63,321 nt of DNA from contig FR882086.1 of NCBI GenBank assembly GCA_000434915.1, positions 30,822-94,142 on the forward strand. The letters run 5' to 3'. This stretch comes from Ruminococcus sp. CAG:563. GTDB lineage: Bacteria > Bacillota > Clostridia > Oscillospirales > Acutalibacteraceae. Under the pieces are notes generated by a model. That model was not told where the DNA came from. It was given only the letters and a program-made list of their open reading frames with translations, and did not search any database. The translations under genes and the position numbers were made by a program. Below, one piece after another: positions 51,363-58,457 of the stretch; position 1 is the stretch's first letter, and each line of letters opens with the position of its first letter.

Positions 51363-51905
51363 TTATTTCTCGAACGGAGCACCCATAAGCGTAAGCAGCT
51401 CACGAGCCTCTTCGTCTGTTTTTGCTGTGGTTACGAAACAAATATCCATACCACGAACCTTATCTACCTTATCATAATCGATTTCGGGGAAGATAAGCTG
51501 CTCTTTGATACCCATGGAGTAGTTTCCACGGCCGTCAAAAGAGTTAGCGTTGATTCCTCTGAAGTCACGAACACGGGGAAGAGCGAGATTGAAGAATCTG
51601 TCAAGGAATTCATACATTCTGTCTCCTCTGAGTGTGACCTTAACGCCGATTGTCATGCCTTCACGGAGCTTGAAGTTAGCAACTGACTTCTTAGCCTTGC
51701 AAAGAACAGGCTTCTGACCTGTGATCTGGCTGAGATCGCTTACGATAGCGTCAACAACCTTCGGGTTGTCTCTTGCTTCGCCGCAAGCAACGTTGATAAC
51801 GATCTTATCAAGCTTAGGGATCTGCATGACACTCTTGTATTCAAACTTTTTCATCAAAGCCGGTGCGACTTCGTTAACATAGGTTTCTTTTAACCTTGCT
51901 GCCAT
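51363..51905 (-). CDS. rplE: 50S ribosomal protein L5
   Basis: A 180-residue 5S rRNA and P-site tRNA contact protein. Landmarks are IPKLDKIVINVACGEA, ANFKLREGMTIGVKVTLRG and FRGINANSFDGRGNYSMGI. Gap of 19 bases after rplX. Confidence 0.98.
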   Translation of the reverse strand: MAARLKETYVNEVAPALMKKFEYKSVMQIPKLDKIVINVACGEARDNPKVVDAIVSDLSQITGQKPVLCKAKKSVANFKLREGMTIGVKVTLRGDRMYEFLDRFFNLALPRVRDFRGINANSFDGRGNYSMGIKEQLIFPEIDYDKVDKVRGMDICFVTTAKTDEEARELLTLMGAPFEK

Positions 51906-51924
51906 TTGTCATGTACCTCCCTTA

Positions 51925-52251
51925 TTAAAATTCCGCGTTGCACTTTTTGCAAATGCGTTTCTTATCTTTCTTGCCGTCAGCCTTAGCTGCGTGACCGACT
52001 CTTGTAGGTCTGCCGCACTTCGGGCAAACGAGCTGTACCTTATCGGCATAGAGTGCGCTCTCAGCCTTTACAAGGCCTCCCTGCTCACCCATCTGTCTCG
52101 GCTTAACATGCTTTGTTACGATGTTAATGCCCTCAACGATAACCTTACCCTCTGCAGGAGCAACCTGGAGAACCTTACCTTTAGCTCCACGGTACTTACC
52201 GTTGATTACGATGACCTGATCACCGGTCTTAACGTGTACTTTATTACTCAT
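51925..52251 (-). CDS. rplX: 50S ribosomal protein L24 with zinc ribbon
   Basis: A 108-residue assembly initiator with the KOW motif (GDQVIVINGKYRGAKGKV, 11-28) and a C-terminal zinc ribbon of two Cys pairs (CPKCG, CKKCN). 15 bases after rplN, in the standard order. Confidence 0.96.
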   Translation of the reverse strand: MSNKVHVKTGDQVIVINGKYRGAKGKVLQVAPAEGKVIVEGINIVTKHVKPRQMGEQGGLVKAESALYADKVQLVCPKCGRPTRVGHAAKADGKKDKKRICKKCNAEF

Positions 52252-52266
52252 AGTTGCACCCCCTGA

Positions 52267-52635
52267 TTAAAGCACTTCGGGAGCGAGTGAAAGGATCTTC
52301 ATGAAGTCATGGTCACGAAGCTCTCTTGCAACAGGTCCAAAAATACGTGTGCCCTTTGGGTTTTTATCGTCTCTGATGATGACGGCTGCATTCTCGTCGA
52401 AACGAATATATGTGCCGTCGTTGCGGCGTACGCCGCTGGCAGTACGAACAACTACTGCCTTTACAACCTCGCCCTTCTTTACGACGCCGCCGGGTGTTGC
52501 TTTCTTAACCGAAGCAACGATAACGTCGCCGATGTTGGCGTATCTTCTGCCGGTACCACCGAGAACTCGGATACATCTGATCTCCTTCGCTCCGGTGTTG
52601 TCGGCAACTTTGAGGTTACTTTCTTGCTGTATCAC
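52267..52635 (-). CDS. rplN: 50S ribosomal protein L14
   Basis: A 122-residue protein: MIQQESNLKVADNTGAK and the signature RVLGGTGRRYANIGDVIV. At the subunit interface; it is the docking site of RsfS, whose gene is also in this window (61191-61547). First gene of the spc section. Confidence 0.98.
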   Translation of the reverse strand: MIQQESNLKVADNTGAKEIRCIRVLGGTGRRYANIGDVIVASVKKATPGGVVKKGEVVKAVVVRTASGVRRNDGTYIRFDENAAVIIRDDKNPKGTRIFGPVARELRDHDFMKILSLAPEVL

Positions 52636-52663
52636 AGTGTTTGCCTCCTTACACCTGCGCCAA

Positions 52664-52921
52664 TTATTTGGCTTTCTCGATAATCTCGACTACACGCCAT
52701 CTCTTGTCCTTTGAAAGAGGACGTGTTTCCATAATCAATACCTTGTCGCCTACGCCGCACTCGTTCTTCTCGTCATGAGCCTTGAACTTGATTGTACGGT
52801 TAACGATCTTCTTATAAAGCGGATGCTTTATCTTATCCTTAACAGTAACAACGACTGTCTTATCCATCTTGTCGCTGCTGACAACGCCTACACGTGTCTT
52901 TCTGAGGTTTCTTTCTTCCAT
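52664..52921 (-). CDS. rpsQ: 30S ribosomal protein S17
   Basis: An 85-residue OB-fold protein: MEERNLRKTRVGVVSSDKMDKT-like start and GDKVLIMETRPLSKDKRW at the end. ATG at 52921, 20 bases after rpmC. Last gene of the S10 section. Confidence 0.96.
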   Translation of the reverse strand: MEERNLRKTRVGVVSSDKMDKTVVVTVKDKIKHPLYKKIVNRTIKFKAHDEKNECGVGDKVLIMETRPLSKDKRWRVVEIIEKAK

Positions 52922-52941
52922 TACAGTTAACCTCCCTTTCA

Positions 52942-53145
52942 TTACGACTCAGCGCCGTGAAGCTCGATATCACGCTGAACAGTCTTTATTCTTGCGATAT
53001 CCTTTTTAACGGCGTTAATACGCATTGGGTTGTCGAGCTGGTTAATGGCCTGCTGGAAACGAAGCTTAAAAAGCTCATCCTTAAGATCGTGAAGCTTGGT
53101 GTCAAGCTCGCTTGCGGACATTTTTCTGATTTCACTTGCTTTCAT
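52942..53145 (-). CDS. rpmC: 50S ribosomal protein L29
   Basis: A 67-residue helical hairpin: MKASEIRKMSASELDTKL, then FKLRFQQAINQLDNPMRI. It overlaps the stop of rplP by one base (ATGA-type coupling). Near the exit tunnel, where SRP and trigger factor dock. Confidence 0.97.
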   Translation of the reverse strand: MKASEIRKMSASELDTKLHDLKDELFKLRFQQAINQLDNPMRINAVKKDIARIKTVQRDIELHGAES

Positions 53146-53570
53146 TACTGCTCACCACCCGTTTCTTCTTTAGTAACAAACTTGCATTTGATCGGGAGCT
53201 TGTTAGCTGCGAGACGAAGAGCCTCACGAGCTGTGTCCTCATCAACACCTGCAATTTCAAACATAACTCTGCCCGGCTTAACGACTGCAACCCAGTATTC
53301 AGGTGATCCTTTACCTGAACCCATTCGGGTCTCAGCCGGCTTCTCTGTGATCGGCTTATCCGGGAAAATCTTGATCCAAACCTGACCGTTACGCTTGATG
53401 TAACGAGTCATAGCGATACGAGCTGCCTCGATCTGGTTTGATGTGATCCATGCCGGCTCGAGAGCCTGAAGTCCAAATTCACCGTTGGTAACCTTGTTAC
53501 CACGTGTTGCCTTACCCTTCAGACGACCTCTCTGAACACGACGATATTTAACTCTCTTAGGTAACAGCAT
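53145..53570 (-). CDS. rplP: 50S ribosomal protein L16
   Basis: A 141-residue protein: MLLPKRVKYRRVQRGRLK and ARIAMTRYIKRNGQVWIKIFP, read in part, with GSGKGSPEYWVAVVKPGRV. It overlaps rpsC and rpmC by one base each. Contacts the A-site tRNA elbow. Confidence 0.98.
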   Translation of the reverse strand: MLLPKRVKYRRVQRGRLKGKATRGNKVTNGEFGLQALEPAWITSNQIEAARIAMTRYIKRNGQVWIKIFPDKPITEKPAETRMGSGKGSPEYWVAVVKPGRVMFEIAGVDEDTAREALRLAANKLPIKCKFVTKEETGGEQ

Positions 53571-54253
53571 TATTTAGCTCCCTCCTTACGGCGTGGTCTG
53601 CGATGATTGTTGTTAGCCTCATGGAGAACCTCGCCCTTGTAAAGCCAAACCTTAACGCCGATACGACCGTAAGTTGTCTTTGCCTCAGCAAAGCCGTAGT
53701 CGATGTCTGCACGGATTGTCTGAAGGGGAATTGTACCCTCATGATAAGTCTCTGAACGAGCGATTTCTGCTCCGCCGAGACGGCCTGAACACTGAATTTT
53801 GATACCCTTTGCGCCGAGCTTCATTGTGCGTCCGATGCACTGCTTCATAGCACGACGGAAGGAAATACGTCTTTCGAGCTGAGATGCAATGTTCTCAGCA
53901 ACAAGCTGTGCGTCAAGGTCAGGCTGCTTAATCTCAATAATGTTGATTGAAACATCCTTGTCTCCGCCAAGCTTCTTCTTACAAATTTCCTTGAGCTTCT
54001 CGATCTCCGAGCCGCCGCGGCCGATTACCATGCCGGGCTTTGCACAATGAATGTTGATATAAACACGCTTTGCGTCACGCTCAATCTCAACCTTAGGTAC
54101 ACCTGCAGGAGCGAGTGTATCGAGAAGGTATTCACGAAGATTATAATCCTCAACAAGAGTATCGCCGAAAGTGCTCTTACCGGCATACCAGCGGGATTCC
54201 CAATTCTTAATAACACCGATTCTAAGACCGGTAGGATTTATTTTCTGGCCCAT
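53570..54253 (-). CDS. rpsC: 30S ribosomal protein S3
   Basis: A 227-residue protein with an N-terminal KH domain (PGMVIGRGGSEIEKLKE, about 66-82) and a C-terminal domain with GRLGGAEIARSE and GTIPLQTIRADIDYG. It lines the mRNA entry channel. 19 bases after rplV. Confidence 0.98.
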   Translation of the reverse strand: MGQKINPTGLRIGVIKNWESRWYAGKSTFGDTLVEDYNLREYLLDTLAPAGVPKVEIERDAKRVYINIHCAKPGMVIGRGGSEIEKLKEICKKKLGGDKDVSINIIEIKQPDLDAQLVAENIASQLERRISFRRAMKQCIGRTMKLGAKGIKIQCSGRLGGAEIARSETYHEGTIPLQTIRADIDYGFAEAKTTYGRIGVKVWLYKGEVLHEANNNHRRPRRKEGAK

Positions 54254-54272
54254 ATGTTTACCTCCTCCTCGC

Positions 54273-54605
54273 TTATTCTGCTTCTCTGAGTACTAATGTG
54301 ATGTGAGAAGTCTTCTTGTTTATTCTGTATGCACGTCCCTGTGCACGAGGTCTGATTCTCTTAAGAGTCGGACCCTGGCCTACGAAGCACTCTGCAACGT
54401 AGAGGCTGGAAACGTCCATATCTTTGTTTTCCGCATTTGCCATAGCTGACTTAAGCAGCTTTTCAAGCGGTTCACACGCAGCCTTCGGCGTGTGTTTAAG
54501 GATAGCCATTGCTTGGTCGCAAGGCTTATTTCTGATAAGGTCAAGCACAATCTGAACCTTTCTCGGTGCAATACGCACGTAGGTTACTTTTGCTGTTGCT
54601 TCCAT
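54273..54605 (-). CDS. rplV: 50S ribosomal protein L22
   Basis: A 110-residue protein: RIAPRKVQIVLDLIRNKP near the start and the tunnel-facing hairpin RIRPRAQGRAYRINKKTSH. Changes in this loop give macrolide resistance in other bacteria; nothing unusual is seen. Confidence 0.98.
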   Translation of the reverse strand: MEATAKVTYVRIAPRKVQIVLDLIRNKPCDQAMAILKHTPKAACEPLEKLLKSAMANAENKDMDVSSLYVAECFVGQGPTLKRIRPRAQGRAYRINKKTSHITLVLREAE

Positions 54606-54628
54606 GAATACACACTCCTTTCGGCTAA

Positions 54629-54910
54629 TTATTTACCATTATTTGTTGTCTTTGAACCTGCATGACCTCTGAAGGTTCTTGTAGGTGCAAATTCGCCCAA
54701 CTTATGACCAACCATGTCCTCTGTAACATATACGGGAACGTGTTTGCGTCCGTCATGAACCGCAAATGTGTGGCCGACAAAGTCAGGGAAGATTGTGGAG
54801 CTGCGGCTCCATGTCTTGAGAACTATTTTTTCGCCCTTCTCGTTCATGGCCTGTACTCTCTGGAGCAACTTAGCCTGCACGTAGGGACCTTTTTTTACGC
54901 TTCTGCCCAT
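54629..54910 (-). CDS. rpsS: 30S ribosomal protein S19
   Basis: A 93-residue head protein: MGRSVKKGPYVQAKLL, SRSSTIFPDFVGHTFAVHDG and the end FAPTRTFRGHAGSK. 21 bases after rplB. Confidence 0.98.
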   Translation of the reverse strand: MGRSVKKGPYVQAKLLQRVQAMNEKGEKIVLKTWSRSSTIFPDFVGHTFAVHDGRKHVPVYVTEDMVGHKLGEFAPTRTFRGHAGSKTTNNGK

Positions 54911-54931
54911 AGATCTTTATCTCCTTTCAAC

Positions 54932-55765
54932 TTATTTGCCGTTACGACGTCTTACGATCATCTTGTTGGAAGCCTTCTTCTTGTTACGAGTCTTGTAACC
55001 GAGAGCCGGCTTGCCCCAAGGTGTAACAGGGCCGGGACGACCGATAGGTGACTTACCTTCACCACCGCCGTGGGGGTGATCGTTCGGGTTCATGACAGAA
55101 CCGCGGACTGTAGGTCTCCAACCCATATGACGTTTTCTACCTGCGTTACCGATCTTAACGTTCTCATGATCAAGGTTACCAACCTGGCCAACTGTAGCCA
55201 TGCATGTTGCGGGAACCTTACGAAGCTCGCCCGAGGGAAGTCTGAGGAGAGCATATTCGCCTTCCTTAGCCATAAGCTGTGCAGCATTACCTGCAGCTCT
55301 TGCAAGCTGACCGCCGCGACCCGGATAAAGCTCAACGTTGTGAATAACGGTACCTGTGGGGATGTTAACGAGCGGCAGTGCGTTGCCCGGCTTGATATCA
55401 GCATCGGGACCTGCCATAACCTTGTCGCCGACCTTAAGGCCTGCAGGAGCAAGGATGTAGCTCTTTACGCCGTCCTCATACTTGATGAGAGCGATGTGAG
55501 CTGAACGGTTCGGGTCATATTCGAGTGAAACTACCTCCGCAGGAACATCGAACTTGGAACGCTTGAAGTCGATTACACGGTACTTTCTGCGGTTTGCGCC
55601 GCCGCGATGACGTACTGTAATGCGACCGTAATTGTTACGACCCGATTTATTCTTGAGCGGCTCAAGGAGGCTTCTTTCGGGAGCAACCTTTGAAAGCTCT
55701 GAATAATCTGTAACCGACATATTTCTACGTGAATTTGAAGTCGGCTTATAGACTTTGATCGACAT
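54932..55765 (-). CDS. rplB: 50S ribosomal protein L2
   Basis: A 277-residue protein needed for subunit joining and peptidyl transfer. MSIKVYKPTSNSRRN at the start, GRNNYGRITVRHRGGANRR, and the conserved VRGSVMNPNDHPHGGGEG with the essential His. The ATG at 55765 has an AAGGAG site. The 90-base gap before it holds no gene. Confidence 0.98.
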   Translation of the reverse strand: MSIKVYKPTSNSRRNMSVTDYSELSKVAPERSLLEPLKNKSGRNNYGRITVRHRGGANRRKYRVIDFKRSKFDVPAEVVSLEYDPNRSAHIALIKYEDGVKSYILAPAGLKVGDKVMAGPDADIKPGNALPLVNIPTGTVIHNVELYPGRGGQLARAAGNAAQLMAKEGEYALLRLPSGELRKVPATCMATVGQVGNLDHENVKIGNAGRKRHMGWRPTVRGSVMNPNDHPHGGGEGKSPIGRPGPVTPWGKPALGYKTRNKKKASNKMIVRRRNGK

Positions 55766-55855
55766 TTGATTCACACTCCTTTAAGTGGCTTCGCGGAGTA
55801 TGTCGAACTCCATACATTACCACCGGAATTTTACGGTTTGTTTTTTGATGTCAGA

Positions 55856-56152
55856 TTACATCATGCCATCGAAGAACTCGATGGTCTTTGAATCCTCTGT
55901 AAGAGTAACGATCGCCTTTTTCCAAGCGGCTGTGAAGCCCTGAGAAACGCCCTGTCTGCGGAGCTTGCCGAGGCAGTTGATGGTGTTGACCTTAGCTACC
56001 TTTACGCCGAAAAGCTCTTCAACGGCTGCTGCGATTTCGATCTTGTTTGCATCCTTGGCAACAGAGAAGGTGTACTTCTTATCGGCTGTGCCGAGCATGC
56101 TTTCTTCAGTGATAATCGGACGGAGGATTATATCCTGTGCTGCTTTACTCAT
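55856..56152 (-). CDS. rplW: 50S ribosomal protein L23
   Basis: A 98-residue protein at the tunnel exit: IILRPIITEESMLGTADKK and LFGVKVAKVNTINCLGK. The usual RRxGxxxG-type segment is present as LRRQGVSQGF. It overlaps rplD by 4 bases, so translation is coupled. Confidence 0.96.
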   Translation of the reverse strand: MSKAAQDIILRPIITEESMLGTADKKYTFSVAKDANKIEIAAAVEELFGVKVAKVNTINCLGKLRRQGVSQGFTAAWKKAIVTLTEDSKTIEFFDGMM

Positions 56153-56772
56153 GCATATACCTCCTCAATCTTTGCAACGCTGTCCTTGAGAACGAGCATT
56201 GTGTCACAATTAAGAATGTCATAAACATTCAATGTGTTTACGGTTGAAACCTTAACACCGGCAATGTTTCTTGCACTTCTGTAAAGAACATCGTTGTTCT
56301 CGGGAAGAACGAGAAGAACCTTCTTGCCTGTTTCGAGAGCTGTAAGAACCTTTACAACTTCCTTAGTCTTGATTGCGTCAAGCTTGAGATCGTCAAGAAC
56401 TACAAGCTCCTCTGCTGCAACCTTTGAAGAGAAAGCAGACTTCATAGCAAGTCTTCTTACCTTCTTGTTGATTGAGAAGCCGTACTCTCTCGGCTTGGGG
56501 CCGTGTGCGATACCGCCGTGTGTCCACTGAGGAGCTCTTGTTGAACCCTGACGTGCACGGCCTGTACCCTTCTGCTTCCACGGCTTCTTGCCGCCGCCGC
56601 TTACCTCTGAGCGTGTACGGGTTGACTGTGTGCCCTGACGCTGATTTGCCAAATAGTTAACTACGCAAAGATGCATAGCATAAGAATTCGGCTCGATTCC
56701 GAAAACAGACTCTGCAAGAGCAAGATCGGAAACCTTTTTACCGTTCATATCGAATACTGATACATTAGGCAT
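56149..56772 (-). CDS. rplD: 50S ribosomal protein L4
   Basis: A 207-residue protein. The tunnel loop GGGKKPWKQKGTGRARQGS (about 50-68) is clear. In E. coli L4 also represses its own operon by acting on the S10 leader; a long structured leader exists here too (57800-58102). 18 bases after rplC. Confidence 0.98.
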   Translation of the reverse strand: MPNVSVFDMNGKKVSDLALAESVFGIEPNSYAMHLCVVNYLANQRQGTQSTRTRSEVSGGGKKPWKQKGTGRARQGSTRAPQWTHGGIAHGPKPREYGFSINKKVRRLAMKSAFSSKVAAEELVVLDDLKLDAIKTKEVVKVLTALETGKKVLLVLPENNDVLYRSARNIAGVKVSTVNTLNVYDILNCDTMLVLKDSVAKIEEVYA

Positions 56773-56790
56773 ACTTTAACACTCCTTCCG

Positions 56791-57423
56791 TTACGCTTTC
56801 TTGGCATCGGCGATAACAACGATTCCGCCCTTCGGGCCCGGAATAGCACCCTTAACGGCGATGAGGTTGTTCTCGACGTCAACCTTAGCAATAGTTAAAT
56901 TCTGAACTGTGGTGCGGTCTACACCGTAGTGACCTGCAAGCTTCTTTCCCTTGTAAACACGGGAAGGAGTTGAACAAGCACCCAATGAACCGGCATGTCT
57001 TGCAACGGGACCTGTACCATGAGACTCTCTGAGTCTTGAGAAGTTCCAACGCTTGATGGAACCTGCTGTTCCGTGACCCTTGCTTGTGCCGATAACGTCA
57101 ACCTTGTCGCCTGCTGCGAACACATCAGCCTTGAGGATGTCGCCTACGTTAACGTCTGCAATGTTCTCGAGACGGAACTCCTTGAGTACCTTCTTGGGAG
57201 CAACATCGTTCTTTGCGAAGTGACCCTTCATAGCCTTGTTGACTCTCTGTGCCTTTACGTCACCGAAGCCGACCTGAACAGCCTCATAGCCGTCATTCTC
57301 GATCGTCTTCTTCTGTGTGATTACACACGGACCTGCTTCAACGACTGTTACGGGGATTACATTACCCTTTTCGTCGAAGATCTGCGTCATACCGATTTTC
57401 TTTCCGATAAGACCCTTTTTCAT
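56791..57423 (-). CDS. rplC: 50S ribosomal protein L3
   Basis: A 210-residue protein: MKKGLIGKKIGMTQIFDEKG and the W-loop region SKGHGTAGSIKRWNFSRLRE near the peptidyl transferase centre. 64 bases after rpsJ. Complete. Confidence 0.98.
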   Translation of the reverse strand: MKKGLIGKKIGMTQIFDEKGNVIPVTVVEAGPCVITQKKTIENDGYEAVQVGFGDVKAQRVNKAMKGHFAKNDVAPKKVLKEFRLENIADVNVGDILKADVFAAGDKVDVIGTSKGHGTAGSIKRWNFSRLRESHGTGPVARHAGSLGACSTPSRVYKGKKLAGHYGVDRTTVQNLTIAKVDVENNLIAVKGAIPGPKGGIVVIADAKKA

Positions 57424-57487
57424 ATAAGTTTTCCTCCTTATAGGTTATTGGTTGGCAACTGCGCCAACTTGACCTGTTAGCGTAAAA

Positions 57488-57799
57488 TCAAAGCTTGATT
57501 TCGATTTCTACGCCGGCAGGAAGCTCAAGACCTCTCAAAGCGTCAACAGTCTTAGCTGACGGTCTGATGATGTCGATAAGCCTTTTGTGTGTGCGCTGTT
57601 CGAACTGCTCTCTGGAGTCCTTGTACTTGTGAACAGCACGAAGGATCGTAACGACCTCTTTCTCTGTCGGAAGGGGAACGGGACCTGAAACCTGAGCGCC
57701 TGTACGCTTAGCGGTCTCAACGATCTTCTCCGCTGCCTTATCAACGAGATTGTGGTCATAGCCCTTCAATCTGATTCTGATTTTTCCCTTTACTGCCAT
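57488..57799 (-). CDS. rpsJ: 30S ribosomal protein S10
   Basis: A 103-residue protein and transcription antitermination factor NusE. IRIRLKGYDHNLVDKAAEKI at the start and REQFEQRTHKRLIDI in the second half are typical. First gene of the S10-spc-alpha cluster. No tufA, rpsL or rpsG is found upstream, so the str section is elsewhere. ATG behind GGAGG. Confidence 0.98.
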   Translation of the reverse strand: MAVKGKIRIRLKGYDHNLVDKAAEKIVETAKRTGAQVSGPVPLPTEKEVVTILRAVHKYKDSREQFEQRTHKRLIDIIRPSAKTVDALRGLELPAGVEIEIKL

Positions 57800-58102
57800 G
57801 ATTTTGCCTCCTTACAAAGTTTGGCGGGCAACGTTTAAAACCTAATTTCGCAACGTTTCCGGGTGTTTCCACCCTCTGCATTTAAAAACCGGAAATGGGT
57901 TAGTTTCCGGGATAGTGCATTTAAGGTCTTAAACGCACATACACGCGCAAGTTTGCTAAGGGATAGCAAACCTGTGCTGTAGGTTATTAAATCGCCCGGT
58001 TTTAAATCGGACATACTCCGCGAGAATTCCCGACTTCTACGAGCCGCCACCTCTCACATCAACGCATATCTACGCACTAAACTACATAATAATATAGCAT
58101 GC
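57800..58102 (-). promoter_or_regulatory. Long structured leader of the S10 operon
   Basis: About 300 transcribed bases before rpsJ. In order of transcription they contain an 8-bp hairpin GTTTGCTA/TAGCAAAC, then CCGGAAA/TTTCCGG (57910-57904 with 57895-57889) directly followed by TTTTT (57888-57884), which looks like an intrinsic terminator, and a GGGTG-GAAA-CACCC hairpin at 57874-57861. An attenuator for feedback control, for example by L4, is inferred; no binding motif is proved. Confidence 0.5.
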
Positions 58103-58108
58103 TCGAGT

Positions 58109-58137
58109 ATCATACCATACTTTATTGCAAATTGCAA
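58109..58137 (-). promoter_or_regulatory. Promoter of the S10-spc-alpha cluster
   Basis: TTGCAA (58137-58132), 17 bases, TATGAT (58114-58109) on the minus strand; start near 58102. Confidence 0.75.
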
Positions 58138-58178
58138 GTGTTTTTTCAATATTTTTTTAAATTTTTTTGAGCAAAAAT

Positions 58179-58217
58179 AATCCCCGAAAGCAAGCAGTAT
58201 CAAGGCTTTCGGGGATT
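58179..58217. terminator. Strong hairpin, bidirectional terminator
   Basis: A 13-bp perfect stem (58179-58191 with 58205-58217) with TTTTTAAC on the right and a T-rich stretch for the minus strand on the left. It insulates the S10 promoter from upstream transcription. The 58218-58416 stretch beyond it is AT-rich, and I see no gene in it. Confidence 0.8.
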
Positions 58218-58416
58218 TTTAACTTGATTTTTCCACACTTTCCCATATAGTCGGTTCTGCACAAAAACCATGCCCATATATTGTGGTTTATGACGGTTGA
58301 CAAGAGAGCAAAAAATCAGATTTTATCACCGAATGAATATCATATACATTATACATATATAATAGTATCGTCTTTTTTGCAAAAAAATGATAATTTGCGC
58401 TCACTGTCCCTATTTC

Positions 58417-58448
58417 AAAACGGAGACTGACTAAACAGCCTCCGTTTT
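58417..58448 (-). terminator. Probable terminator of leuS
   Basis: A 9-bp AAAACGGAG/CTCCGTTTT stem, 10 bases after the leuS stop; the 3' arm ends in TTTT on the minus strand. Confidence 0.65.
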
Positions 58449-58457
58449 AGTTATCTT

